DNA of 64,000 nucleotides, taken from Ostrinia nubilalis (Eukaryota > Arthropoda > Insecta > Lepidoptera > Crambidae). Made by a program: the position numbers and the translations under genes. The notes under the pieces are model-generated. The model saw nothing but the letters and a program-made list of their open reading frames with translations. It was not told the origin of the DNA and did no database searches. Below are positions 45,098 to 56,099 of this stretch, in pieces (within the stretch, counting starts at the first letter, position 1; each line of letters begins with the position of its first letter). Location of the stretch: NCBI RefSeq assembly GCF_963855985.1, contig NC_087107.1:1984001-2048000 (forward strand), read 5' to 3'.

Positions 45098-45150
45098 CGT
45101 AGTGGCGATAATGTCTCTAAAAGCAACGGGTGCCAAGTTCTTGTCTCTAT
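45098..45150 (+). repeat. tRNA-related SINE remnant (tentative)
   Basis: gcctgtagcgtagtggcgat contains TAGCGTAGTGG, an exact match to the pol III A-box consensus TRGCNNAGTGG. No good B box follows at the right distance, so this is at most a degraded tRNA-derived repeat. Confidence 0.3.
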
Positions 45151-45254
45151 GAAGTCAGTTTAGATGCGACAGTATTCTATATATTATACAACTAAATATT
45201 AACAAATAAACTACTTAACTAAAATGATATTTAATGATAGTGTGACAAATATAG

Positions 45255-45447
45255 CAGGGCACATAGTAGGCACGCAGAACTGACGGCCGATGAGGCAGCA
45301 AGGTTCTAGAGTGGAGGCCCACAAGGTGGATCGACGACCTCAAAGGTGGAAGGCGCTGGATGCAGGCCGTTATTATGATCATTATGGAAATCATGGGGGA
45401 GGCCTATGTTCAGCAGTGACGTCCTATGACTGATATGATGATGATGT
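45255..45447 (+). pseudogene. RTE-type LINE 3' end, deleted copy
   Basis: cagggcacatagtaggcacg, gaactgacggccgatgaggc and gtggaggcccacaaggtgga, then ggaggcctatgttcagcagt and gatgatgatg. A deletion removes the GRRSVGRPPT segment present at 37672-37917. Confidence 0.7.
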
Positions 45448-45738
45448 AACCAATTTATCTGAAAATATAAACTATATAATTTTCCTTTCCACGATCATGA
45501 CGCACGGAATTGAACCAATAACCAGAAACACATTGACGAAAGGGTCATAATTATGTAAATCCTGGTATAATTAATTCAAACGAATTCGTATATTGACCTG
45601 TCCACATTTTCAAAAAGTCATTAGGACTTTGAGTGATTACAAATCTATAAATGAAACATTTTCATCCCAAAATAACGATTGTGAAATTGGTCTTCAGGAA
45701 ATATTTATTTAATTGTTAGCTTGAAAATGGATTATCTA

Positions 45739-45939
45739 TCTATAGTACCTACTAATATTATAAAGAGGTAAAGTTTGTGTGTTTATATATTTGTTAAATT
45801 GTAAGGGGTAATCTCGGGATCTACTGAACCGATTTTAAAAATTATTTCACCAATAGAAAGCCACATTATTGCTAAGTGTCATAGGTTATATAAAAAACCG
45901 AAAAATTCCACGCGGGCGAAGCCGCGGGCAGAAAGCTAG
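45739..45939 (+). mobile_element. Small Helitron
   Basis: Starts TCTATAGTACCTACTAATAT (an alternative start is 4 nt earlier). The end is cgcgggcgaagccgcgggca, gaaag, CTAG, then T. The 16-bp palindrome cgcgggcgaagccgcg is the terminal hairpin. Non-autonomous, ~200 bp; the same family as 14287-14510. Confidence 0.7.
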
Positions 45940-45948
45940 TATGCTATA

Positions 45949-46158
45949 CTAGCGGCCGCTCGCGACTTCGTACGCGTGGACCCCATTTTACCCCTTTAAG
46001 GGTGGAGTAAAATCCGTTCTTAGTGAGCACCTACGTTCTAAAAGGAACCCCCATGCAAAATTTGAGACTCTTAGCACTTGTAGTTTCTGGGATTTCGTGA
46101 TGAGTGAGTGAGTCAGTCAGTCAGTCAATCAGTGACTTTTCACTTTTACAGATATAGA
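45949..46158 (-). mobile_element. Helitron, minus strand, tail-to-tail with its neighbour
   Basis: Begins on the plus strand with CTAGcggccgctcgcgacttcg and ends gatataga, i.e. TCTATATC on the minus strand. It carries the gtcagtcagtcaatcagtga run seen at 60866-61057. Only 9 bp separate it from the CTAG of the plus-strand Helitron at 45739-45939. Confidence 0.65.
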
Positions 46159-46735
46159 TTTACGCCTACGTTTTGGGACAGATTATCAGTTTTAATAATA
46201 CACCACTAGCTGATGTCCATTTATCGTTTTTCACAAGCATTTTCATTTACAAAAGAATTCACCTCAGAATAAGTAGCGCTGATTGAAAAGAAATCACAAA
46301 TGTCCAATAATGGACAAGAGAATGCATGCTGATTATGAAGTATTCAATCCATTACATTCATATAAAGCACTACGTCATCAATAATGTACAGCTCGCCAGT
46401 CAACCTTAAAGCACTGTTGACATATCGACTCTATCCATCTCTTTTACGCAAGTCGGAGTTACGTGTTGAGTGAGAGAGTCAGAAAGAGCTTTTTTGTCTT
46501 TTTTTTTTTAGAGTCAAAAGTAAACGCAATCGACCGGCCATTGCGATGAAATGATTCAAAATGTTTCAAGAGATCTCAGGAATAATCTATAACCAAGATA
46601 ATACTGCAGTAACTTTATGTATTTAATGTGATAGAGCGTCATTTTCATTTCATAAGTGCGACGAAGGACAAATAATGCAGTAAAAAGTTTCTACTAAAAG
46701 CTTGCTTTTCTAACACGCTAAGTCTAGGCGCTATT

Positions 46736-46829
46736 TGCCGGCCGCTACCAACCGGGCAACATGGAAAGCATTGGGGGAGGCCTATGTTCAGCAGTGCACG
46801 TCCTAATGGCTGAGATGATGATGATGATG
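46736..46829 (+). pseudogene. RTE-type LINE 3' tail
   Basis: gccggccgctaccaaccggg, ggaggcctatgttcagcagt, then gctgagatgatgatgatgat. About 90 bp. Confidence 0.75.
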
Positions 46830-46834
46830 AAGTC

Positions 46835-47900
46835 TAAACAAACAAACTAGTATACATATTTAAAGTGACATCGTTAATGCGCGGTGGTAGAGACCTCAGT
46901 TACTACAACAAGGTCATTCTCTTAAATAGTTGAAATGGGAACAATCTTTCGAGTGCAATAGTCTCTTAAAACGAATACGAGAAGCCTACGTGCCGTTGAA
47001 AAAATAATAAGCTCGTGGACTACAAATAAAAGGACAATAATGCGACGAGTCTCTAATTCGGGCGGGTTCGTGACCCCAGCGTCCAATTACCCTCAATCTA
47101 AATTCAATCTACCCACATTCCAAGCCGTGCGATGTATCAACACGTTTTTTGGATTTATTGTATCTGTTACGTCATCAAATATTACCCACGTGAACATTAT
47201 ATTATGCTCCCTTTTTCACATTGTCCGTTTGGGGGTTAAAATTGTTAAAGGAAAAGTTTTACCCCATTTTGACAAATTATTTTATACAAAAGAGGTTCTA
47301 AGGATTCCACCTCAAACGGAGAAAGGAACCCTTATAGGATCATTTCATTGTCCCTCTGTCTGTCAAGCAAAACCCTCTTTTTAGAACGCGTAAAGGTGTC
47401 AGTCAATAAATCAATTCTTAGTATTAACCTGGAATCTTAACTTTGGACAGAAATGAGGAAAAAAATGGAAAATATTGTATATATAGCTAGAAAGCTATGT
47501 TATAATATCACACCTGTTAGCGAGTATTAAGAAATGTCAACTGCAAAATTAAGTTTGCCTAAGCATTTTAAGTTAATTCTAGTTTATAGAGCAATGCTTC
47601 CATCCAACATGTGCCGATAATTAATCTAATTACCTATGTCGTACAAAATACTTTTTGAATTAACAATCCTCTATGGCATTGTCAATCACGTGTCCCACAA
47701 ACTAAAAAGTCAATGGCCCAATCCCGGAAAGCAATCATCAACAAAGTTGTAAAACTGTTTTTCAATGCATAATTTGTAGTTCTCAACTTATGCAATCTGT
47801 AGAAGCAGGACAAAGCCCCGGCATGTCCATTGTAAACTAGGTAATGTAGTAAATCTACATTAACTACCTATATTTTTTTATTTAGTAGACTTGACTAACT
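46835..47900. other. Gene-free stretch with one 114-codon open frame
   Basis: An open frame at 47040-47384 (+) starts MRRVSNSGGFVTPAS. It shows no recognisable family, signal peptide or repeat, and may be chance. Nothing else was seen in this span. Confidence 0.35.
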
Positions 47901-47907
47901 TGACTTA

Positions 47908-48006
47908 AGGTCCTATGTTCCCTAGATGGGGCAGAAGGCGTCCACAACAGTCCTCCATCGCGTTCGGTCTTGAGCTTCGCGCTTGATCTCACTCCAGGTC
48001 TTGCCG
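47908..48006 (-). pseudogene. LINE 3' end remnant, minus strand
   Basis: ggtcctatgttccctagatg, gggcagaaggcgtccacaac and cgcgcttgatctcactccag form the reverse complement of the LINE end at 1257-1371 (TWSEIKR ... VDAFCP). ~100 bp. Confidence 0.65.
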
Positions 48007-48272
48007 ATTATTTAGTAGGTAATGAAGTAAATCTACATTAGGCACCTAGTTCATGGACTCGTGTACCTACCTATATTTCTCATAGATAACACCTCAGTAA
48101 GAGAGCAAGAATATAATGAATTCGATTTCCACGTGGGACAATTACGAATCATTTTGTCTGTTTGTGTCTTTAAAGAAGAGTTTACAAGTTTTGAATAAAC
48201 CTGATTGTTTAGATTTAGAGTTTCGGAGGACACGTTCAGTCCGTCCTTTCATTTTGACACCACGATTCCAAA

Positions 48273-48408
48273 GGTGGAATTGTGTAGAGCAATCGTTATC
48301 ATTTGACAGTTCATAACGTACGATTATTCTGTCAAACGCTTTGTTTAACTGACTTTATCGTACGTTATGAACTGTCAAATGTTTACGATTGCTTTACACA
48401 ATTCCACC
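48273..48408. mobile_element. MITE with ~54-bp TIRs (136 bp)
   Basis: Left ggtggaattgtgtagagcaa, then cgttatcatttgacagttca; the right arm is the reverse complement of this, ending acacaattccacc. The arms take up most of the element, so it folds into one hairpin. Confidence 0.8.
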
Positions 48409-48775
48409 ACAGATCTTAATTGCTATAACCCACACGATAGAAGAAGCATCCATTTATTAACACGTACTTATTTTAATCCCCCGATTACTAGCCTACGGGT
48501 CTACTTGCTATAATCTCACCTTGTGGGGTGATTTGCCGCAAACCAAATTGTTCCCTGCTGAGAACGTGATAGAGCGCCAAGTAACTGGCGCTATACTTTA
48601 CATTTAATTATGTATATTCACGGGAAGACTTTGTTTGTGATTGGAATTGATACCTACCTAAGATATTAAATGTTGACAGTCGTCAATATCCTTGTGTATA
48701 ACGCCATTTCACATCAAGCTGTGACTTATTTAATTGGTAGTGTGCAATTTTTCAACAAACATCGTTCGTTTCAGC

Positions 48776-49033
48776 TGAAAGACGTCCACTGCTGGACAAA
48801 GGCCTCCCCCAAGGTTTTCCACAAAGACCGGTCCTGCTCCGTTCGCATCTAGGCACCTCCCACGACCTTCACCAGATTGTTGGTTGGTTCACCTAGTGGG
48901 AGGCCTGCCCAAACTACGTTTTTCGGCTAGTGGTCGCCAAACGAGAACTTTTCTGTCCCAGCGGCCATCAGCTCTACGAGCTATGTGCCCCGCCCACTGC
49001 CACTTGATTTTAGCGATTCTGCGGGCTACCAAA
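48776..49033 (-). pseudogene. RTE-like LINE 3' end, minus strand
   Basis: The reverse complement encodes LVARRIAKIKWQWAGHIARR, ADGRWDRKVLVWRP and SLGRPPTRWTNQ, then a frameshifted end. Subfamily with ccactgctggacaaaggcct at its 3' end. Several lesions. Confidence 0.7.
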
Positions 49034-49683
49034 CATAATGCTCAACAAATGAAGAGATGATTGTTAACAATAACAATGCACATACTCTTACATATTCACT
49101 CCCTGTGAGTGGAAAACTCCAGGTAGGTTGGTAGGTGGTCCTACACTATCAAATTACTCAAAGATTATATGTGGTAGAGTTTCGTTTTCTTTCAAACACT
49201 TTTAAATAACAATTTTAAGTAGAGACGTAGGTACCTTCTACATCTTTTTTATGGACGTCTTCCTCAGTTTTACTATTTCTTTCTTACAGTTTAACTTTAC
49301 CCCGGAAAAAACTTGACCTTCACTGGTTGGGTTTTTATTGGCCGTCAAGCTGTAGATCCTGGATACACAGGAGTTGCAGTGGTGGGAAAGAGAGGTGGGA
49401 ATAGTCTCATATTTCCTTCAGTGTCTCTTACAAAAATAAATCATTCCTGAAAAACTTCGGCTACAACATTACTAGATAATTTGCGGGTGTCACGTCTCCA
49501 GCACATTTGTCTCAACTTGGAACTTAACTTCAGGTGATTAAGATTTTCCGATTGTCAGCTGTGAGTTATGAAGTGATGCGAGTCAACTAAGTTACGATAG
49601 AGACAATTATGACGTCACAATTGGAAGTGTAAAAATAGACGAAATGACGTTTGCAACTAGAATAAACAGTAAGTAAGGCTACG

Positions 49684-49722
49684 AGCGTTGATTAATTTAA
49701 AAATTTTTAATTAATCAACGCT
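49684..49722. repeat. Small AT-rich palindrome
   Basis: agcgttgattaatt and aattaatcaacgct are perfect 14-bp inverted copies around an 11-nt AT spacer. Confidence 0.8.
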
Positions 49723-49765
49723 GCCTGCAATTAAAATGAAAAATAAAAATCCCTGAGGAGCTTAA

Positions 49766-50041
49766 CTAAATACTTTTATGATGTTTCCAAAAAGCCTTCA
49801 CATTGGTTAAATCAAAAAAATGCAATCTCCATAAAACATCCTTTTCCAAGAATGCCAGGTAACTGTATTCGCGGTCATTCGCCTCAACAGCGCCCCCTTT
49901 TGCAAACTGAATTAAATAGGTAAGATTGGCAGTTATGCGATTCAATGGAATATTTTTTGTTTCTAAGAATGTGGTTAAAAATTGAATTTCGCGGAAGGGG
50001 TTCTTGAGAGCAAATCCACGCAATGCTTTCGTGAAGTTCAT
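49766..50041 (-). CDS. Possible 3' coding exon of an unidentified gene
   Basis: A minus-strand open frame of ~91 codons, MNFTKALRGFALKNPFRE ... TNVKAFWKHHKSI, ending at a TAG. Its composition is protein-like: no low complexity, and mixed hydrophobic and charged residues such as NDREYSYLAFLEKDVLWRLH. I do not recognise a family. A second minus-strand frame (RMNELHESIAWICSQEP ...) is also open over its first ~60 codons, so the true frame is unsettled. An in-frame TGA lies directly upstream of the ATG. It sits ~150 bp downstream of the candidate exon at 50201-50364/53117-53139 and could belong to the same gene. Low confidence. Confidence 0.3.
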   Translation of the reverse strand: MNFTKALRGFALKNPFREIQFLTTFLETKNIPLNRITANLTYLIQFAKGGAVEANDREYSYLAFLEKDVLWRLHFFDLTNVKAFWKHHKSI

Positions 50042-50200
50042 TCATTCTTCCTTTGAAGAGCTTAGATTTTATAGGCTTAAACTACATAAAATCTACTTAG
50101 TTGAGAACTTGTTTTCTTTTTAATTTAGCGAAAGGCGGTTTTGTTACGTTTTTATGTTTGTTTATAATTTTAAATTATTTTTCCCCTGAGTTCACTTTAC

Positions 50201-50364
50201 GATCTGTTTTCCGTTTTCTTCCTTACGATTTGGCTCAAAAATCGACTCTCTAAATAATTTATTGACCTTAGATTTCGAAAGTACAACCATAGAGCAAGTT
50301 GCATTTGGGACAACCCTGACAGCTTCAGTAGCTTTAGTAATACCAGAATCCCCTAAATGTTTTA
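50201..50364 (-). pseudogene. Candidate exon, 3' part, split by transposon copy 2
   Basis: Minus-strand coding KHLGDSGITKATEAVRVVPN then ATCSMVVLSKSKVNKLFRES and NRKEENGKQI, ending at a good 5' splice donor (gatc|GTAAAGT, GT at 50199-50200). The 5' part of the same exon lies beyond the transposon at 53117-53139, after an acceptor tgggtttcag. Discounting the transposon and one TTTA copy gives an open 183-nt exon with phase 0 at both ends. No family recognised; the xRVVPNATCSMVVLSKSKVN pattern faintly recalls a cyclic-nucleotide-binding fold, too weak to call. If it is real, this haplotype's gene is interrupted. Confidence 0.4.
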
Positions 50365-53116
50365 GGGCATTTCTACTGTACGGTGTATTTTTTCTCAATT
50401 CGGTGCTAAAATTTATATTTAGTTTTTTAAGTAGTTTCAATACAAAAAAATAAATGTTATTCCATTCTGAATGTAAAAATAGCATTGTCACTAAATATTG
50501 TGAAGTGGTTTATGAGAAATGTTAAGCATCGAATTGAGAGAGCACCGAATTGAGAAAATGAATCACAGAATTGAGAAATGAATCTCCAAATATGAAAATC
50601 GCTCCGCAAACTTGGAATTGATGACATTATGAAGAAATACCTAATGTATTTCAATAATTAATATAATAAATACTTAAAACGTTTTGATATCTGATTGCTG
50701 GTCTATTAGTTAGATGGTTCATTTTAGGTTTATGTGTCTGAAATACCAATGGAATAAAACAAAAATCCTAATCAATATGTTTAATTTTTTAATAAGAAAC
50801 TATAATAAATTCTTAATTTTTATATATTATTTTAATTTTATTTAAATAAAACAAATAAAAACATAACACAGGGTCTCTTTGTTTATTTATTCTTAACCTT
50901 AAACATAAAACAAATATTGCAAAACCCAAAAGCTAGATTGACCTGACACTATACCGAAGATATTATATCGGACGTCAGTTAGTACACGATTAAAATGGCA
51001 CTCAAATAGCTAAAACACAACAAGGCACCAGGTGTTACGGCATTATAGCTGAGCTTTGCCGGTACTAAAGGCTCTACACAAGCAGTTCAATTCCGTCATT
51101 CTCGAAGAAAAAACGCCTCCGGCATGGCACAGAAGTGTGGTGATAGCATTATAGACTCATCTCACTTATGAGGCGTGTTTACAAGCTGTTTTCGAGAGTC
51201 CTTACGAATCATCTTGCTCGCAGACTCGACGACTTCCAGTCTTCCGAACAAGCTTGTTTCCGAAAAGGCTTTAGTATTATGGTACACACACAGGTACGCT
51301 ACGGCAGATTATACAGAAGACCAAGGAGTCGCGATATCGGGGATGATATCGGAGTCATGGCCTTCGTAGAGCCTTTCAACAAGTGGGTCTCAAAATGAAC
51401 ATGGAAAAGACAAAAAACATGTCAAATGTCCGTGTTGCACCCACTCCTCTGAAGGTTGGAGACTATACTCGAAGTTGTTGACAATTGTGTATACCTGGGA
51501 CAAGAGTCCAGATAGTTAGGTCCAACTTTGAGAAAGAGGTCTATCGCTGAATTCAACTCAGCTAAGCATCGATCGGGAAGCTTCGCTATTACGTCTGAAA
51601 TACCGCAGCGTCTTAAGACAAAAGTCTTCTACCAGTGTTTGTTGCCAGTGATGGTGTATGGATGTGAAACTTGGTCGCTTACTATGAGCCTAATAAGAAT
51701 CAGAAATGTGAATATCGGCAAGAGAACCAAAGTGACCGGCATAGCCCGTAAAATTGCATAAATCAAGTAACAGTGGGCGGGGCACATAGCTCGTACAGAT
51801 AATGTCTGTTGGGACTGAAAAGTTGTCGAGTGGAAACCACGGACCAGTGAGCAGGCCCCCACTAGGTAGACCGACGATCTGGTGAAGGTCGAGGGAAGAA
51901 CCTTTTTTTTTTTTTTTTTTTTTTTTCCCTTATTCTATTGCAATCTGTCTTCTGGAGGACATTCAGCAATATTTCTGTCCATTATTTATCAGTGGAAATT
52001 GGGATGCATATCCTGTGACATGTCCTCATAATTAGAGCAACTTAACTCCGAGTGTCCGGAGACTTAAAAAAAGAGTACCGCAAGACTTGCTCCCTAATTA
52101 GGGAAGAACCTGGAAGAATTATTTTAATAAGATAGCAATAGCAGTGTATTTTTTTAATAAAACCTCAAAAAATTAGTTTTATTGTCTTCTATCCAATGAC
52201 TGGTACGGTCCAATGATTGGTAGTTCACCCTATTATTATGCTCTATTGATTTCATTATTATTTTAAGTTACACAAACAATATATAGCACAATAAAAGTAT
52301 CTATTTTCATTTAATATCAATTCGGTGTACGTGTTTTCTCAATTCGATGCCCCATATTCCGCGGAATTGAGATCCACGGAATTGAGGAAAAATCACATTT
52401 CATCAAATTACTCGAAAATATTATAAATTACAACGATTTCTACCAAACGTAATGGCAGATATCAGTTAAATACTTAATTAATTCAGCAGTAATCTCGTTA
52501 ATACTTCATGAACATTATTAATATCGCACACCGGTTTGAGAAATGACCAGTGACCAAAAATTCTGAGTGATTTCAAACCTCTGAAAAATGCTCCTCAAAG
52601 CGATTGATCCCTCTTTTATACTGCTCGACCACTCGAGTGCAACTGCTAGTTTATGGGAATCAGGCGTGGGTGTTCGTATTGTGCGTTGTTAGTGATATAG
52701 GAGCACAAAAGTAAAAATCACGGAATTGAGGCACACACGTCGGACAAAATTTAAATGTGTTACTGTATTAAAACCCAAGGACTTGCAATAAAGAAACTAA
52801 TTTATATAGCTTTATTAACTATCCCTTGTTCTGTGAATGTGGGTTTCATAATGGGGAAGTTATTATTTCAAAAGTTATGAAGCAAAAACGAGTAAATTCT
52901 GGAAACCGGACACTCCATTTTAGGCCAAATTTCGCCCGTTTTTGAACTTTCGGATTTTTTCAAGGCGAGATGTAAAACCTGGCGGTCTTCTAAATATGCT
53001 CTCCATCAAGTCAAGAGTCCTATAAATACGTGTGATTTTTTTCAAGTCCGTACTTCAATTTTAAAGGTACTTTTTTCGCCCCAGTAGGTCGATCGGTCGT
53101 CCCCGTAGAAATGCCC
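50365..53116. mobile_element. 2.75-kb TIR transposon, copy 2
   Basis: Same ends (gggcatttctac/gtagaaatgccc) and interior as 22020-24770. The length is 2752, the single extra base being a T in the poly-T run (24 against 23). TTTA flanks both ends (50361-50364 and 53117-53120), an independent 4-bp TSD, so the two copies result from two insertions and not from a segmental duplication. The same GAATTGAG subterminal boxes are present, shifted by 28345-28346 bp. Confidence 0.95.
50993..51903 (+). pseudogene. RTE-like RT fragment in transposon copy 2
   Basis: The same decayed fragment as at 22648-23558, with the same frameshifts, stops and missing catalytic palm. It is cargo of the transposon and not an independent LINE insertion. 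Confidence 0.8.
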
Positions 53117-53139
53117 TTTACTTTCCCTTTTTTATTATG
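53117..53139 (-). pseudogene. Candidate exon, 5' part
   Basis: 23 nt after a possible splice acceptor (minus strand actgggtttcag|cataat). It continues in frame into 50201-50360 across the transposon insertion. Too short to judge on its own. Confidence 0.35.
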
Positions 53140-53400
53140 CTGAAACCCAGTCGCTATCACTTGCTGTCGATTTCAGTTTCAGTCAAGCGGAGCAAAATCG
53201 TTTCCAATCGGCGCTAGTTCGCGCCAAATGCATGGCTCACCAACTGTTGGTACAGGTAAAACGCTTTCAGGGGCGGGAAACATTGGGTCGCTGAAGTATT
53301 CTGTCAACACTCGCTGCGGCCAAGTCGTGGATTAGCTTTCTTCAGTCAATCGATACCGCGCCAGGTGCGCTCAACATTTTTCATCTATTTAAACTAGTTC
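53140..53400. other. GC-richer patch, unclassified
   Basis: ggcgctagttcgcgccaaat, ggggcgggaaac and accgcgccaggtgcgc make this patch distinctly GC-richer than its surroundings. No long frame. It could be regulatory DNA, a 5' exon or a repeat; nothing decides. Confidence 0.3.
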
Positions 53401-54120
53401 TTTATTTAGGACTCGCTATCCTATGTACACAAGATTGGAGTACACTAGATTTGTTTCTTAATGATTACTGTTTTAATGAGGTGGGTGTATGTTATACAAT
53501 GAGATTTTAGGCGATAATTTATTATACCTCACTCATAAATTTCCTCTTGAACTTTTGCTTAGGTTTTTTTTAAGTGAGGCTGAAGATTTTGTAATCATAT
53601 GGTAGAGTTACATAGTTTTAATCTGGACTCTTTTTCAGGTTTCTTTGCTTTTTCATTTCCAGCTTAACCCTCACAATGCTGCAACACGATGAAAAAATTC
53701 ATAAAAGTTTCACCTTGAAAGATCACCTTAAATTGTGTCTCAGAAAACATCTATTTACATATGAAACGCATCATCAAGTCATTAAAATTCATTTTTCGTA
53801 ACTCCAAATTATTCACGAGTAAAATTACTCGTAAGTTGCCACCGACATGTAGCAAGTTAATATTAAATATTTTGTTAGTTGTAGAAACTTGTGAAACTTC
53901 TAATTAGCCGAAAACGTTTCAATAGTAACTTTTACTCACACTGAAACCCAATTTTAACTCGTAAATGAAGCTAATCGCAGTCTGAGCACAGGTTTCAAAC
54001 TATTAAAACCCTAACTTGCTAACATTTTGCATAATTTCTTAATGACATTTAATAATTCTGGTACAATTACCCTGTTCACCCTGTGCGAAGTGTTGTAACT
54101 TAATTTTGTCCTATTTATAG

Positions 54121-54270
54121 GCGGTGGGTGAAAATTGTCGCAAAAATTACGAATCTTGCGCAAATTGGACGTCCGCCATTACCGCACTCATTTGTGGAGA
54201 AAGGGCTGCGCCATTAGAGTTAAGCGTACTACAGCTGTTCCGTCCTTTTGGAAGGACGTTCTTGTCTTAG
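54121..54270 (+). CDS. Possible terminal exon, cysteine-containing
   Basis: After a splice-acceptor-like tcctatttatag, a 49-codon frame reads GENCRKNYESCANW, then ITALICGERAAPLELS and LFRPFGRTFLS, and stops at 54268. AATAAA follows at 54280. Three cysteines in a short segment and a nearby poly(A) signal are suggestive, but a chance open frame of this length is not rare. No family recognised. Confidence 0.2.
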   Translation, partial: AVGENCRKNYESCANWTSAITALICGERAAPLELSVLQLFRPFGRTFLS

Positions 54271-54512
54271 ACGGTCTTAAATAAACTTATTATTGTCTGA
54301 CGATATTATTGCAGTGCCGAATTTTATAATGAAATCAGGTAATACAGTATTTATCTATTTAAAAAAATGGTAATATTAAGGTAGAATAACTTTTTGCATC
54401 AATCTCACTGTCTCGGAACAAAAATGTGAGCCATTATTACCAACACAAATAACCAATGTCACTCTTGCATACTTATTTGAAATCCAAACTCAAACCAGAA
54501 GGTAGAGCTTAA

Positions 54513-54519
54513 AAAGCTT

Positions 54520-54551
<32 letters not shown>

Positions 54552-54552
54552 T
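54513..54552. repeat. (TTTA)n microsatellite
   Basis: About nine ttta units, ending aataagctttt. Confidence 0.95.
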
Positions 54553-54559
54553 AAGCTTT

Positions 54560-55450
54560 TGCTTTTAATTAGGTACAAATAATACAAAATGATTTTGTCC
54601 GTTATAATGTATTTGAAGCTTTCAAAAGATGCGCCGCCATTTTCTTGGTTGGGATAACAGGAAATTGGGAATCGTTTTTTAAATGTTACATGAATTATTC
54701 AGGGCCTTTTACGGGATAAAACATATTGGAACTTTTAAAACAGAGGTTTATCGGTTTATTTCATTATGCCTCTTTATATCTAACGGGGCTTAAAAAAGCT
54801 CCCACTTTGTGTCATTCATTTGTTTTTATCATCATTTATTTCATTAGACTATCTATTGCTGAAAAGTTAATATTAAATCCGTTGCGTAGTTTAAAAGATC
54901 TTACGGACAACGGAAGCATCTTTGTTTTATACTATGTAAAGAAGATAATTATTACGTTAAATTGGTTATGGAATAAACTCTATAAACCATATTGATTTAA
55001 ATGATACCTGTACAGCTCCTTGTACGTACAGCCCTTCAACTTTCAGCTCTGGGCAAAACGACTGATGCAAAATGCACTTTTAACAGACCTCTCAAGCTAA
55101 ATCAAGTGTTCAGGCACCCAAGAAAACCACCTTCCGTGTGCGGTCTGCATTCCAGGCAGATCTGCGGACCAAAACCGTGTAGTGATCTCTATTCGAGTGA
55201 GCAGTTAAACTCTATAGTTGTGGTTCAAGTCTCTTAACTTTATAGATTGTAAAGGCAGAGAGATTAAAGTTGACCGATTGGATTTTTAATATATTCAAGT
55301 ACATTTTCATGATTCTAGCCGCTAAAAGTTAACATAAATTAATAAACAGACAATAGTACACATATTATGTATAATACGGGTCCTTCTTCTATGAGGAAAG
55401 TGTACCTACCTACATTGGTACGAGTAGTAGGTACCTACTTACTACATACA
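54560..55450. other. Gene-free stretch
   Basis: Short plus-strand frames at 54726-54995 and 55001-55237 show no family features or splice context. Nothing else recognised. Confidence 0.4.
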
Positions 55451-55456
55451 TCTATA

Positions 55457-55577
55457 TCTATACTTATAATAAATCTGTAGAGAGGTCAATTCTGTACATG
55501 AAATATATTTTCAAAATAACTATCAGGGGGTGATTAGTGATCGATACTGATGCCAAAAATGCAATCAGTAAAATTTT

Positions 55578-55609
<32 letters not shown>

Positions 55610-56099
55610 TGTTCCTTATAGAAACAAAAACTACTGGACGGATTTTAACGAAACTTGGTACAATTATTCTTCATACTCCTGGGCAGGTTAAAGTATTCTT
55701 AAAAATTCCCACGGGAACGGGAATATGCGGGAAAATCCTTTTGTATGAAAAATCTAAACCGCTTAAGTTAGACGCTGGAAATTTGACATGTAGGTAATAT
55801 AATAATAATAAACTTAAAGCTTAGTTACAACAAGGAATTCCCGAAATTCCCACGGGAACGGGAATTCGCGGGAAAATCCTTTTGTATGAAAAATCTAAAC
55901 CGCTTAAGTTAGACGCTTGAAATTTGGCATGTAGGTACCTTAGTAAACTTAAAGCTTAGTTACAACAGGATATTGCAAAATTCCCACGGGAACGGGAGTT
56001 AGCGCGAAAAAACATTTGTATGAAAATATCTAAACCGCGTAAGATAGATGAAGGGGGTAAAACGGGATCCACGCGTACGAAGTCGCGGGCAGCCGCTAG
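55457..56099 (+). mobile_element. Helitron with three internal repeats (643 bp)
   Basis: Starts TCTATACTTATAATAAATCT and ends cgtacgaagtcgcgggcagc then cgCTAG and T. A ctgtctgt microsatellite at 55579-55612 is followed by three copies of an ~130-bp unit (aattcccacgggaacgggaa ... aaatctaaaccgcttaagtt) at about 55700, 55845 and 55976. The minus-strand relative at 14874-15268 has two units. Confidence 0.7.

Noticed and set aside
47040..47384. 114-codon plus-strand frame
   Set aside because: No recognised motif, splice context or neighbouring exons; length is within chance for a 64-kb window read in six frames.
22020..53116. Segmental duplication as the cause of the two 2.75-kb copies
   Set aside because: Similarity stops exactly at the terminal inverted repeats, and each copy has its own 4-bp TSD (ATAT and TTTA).
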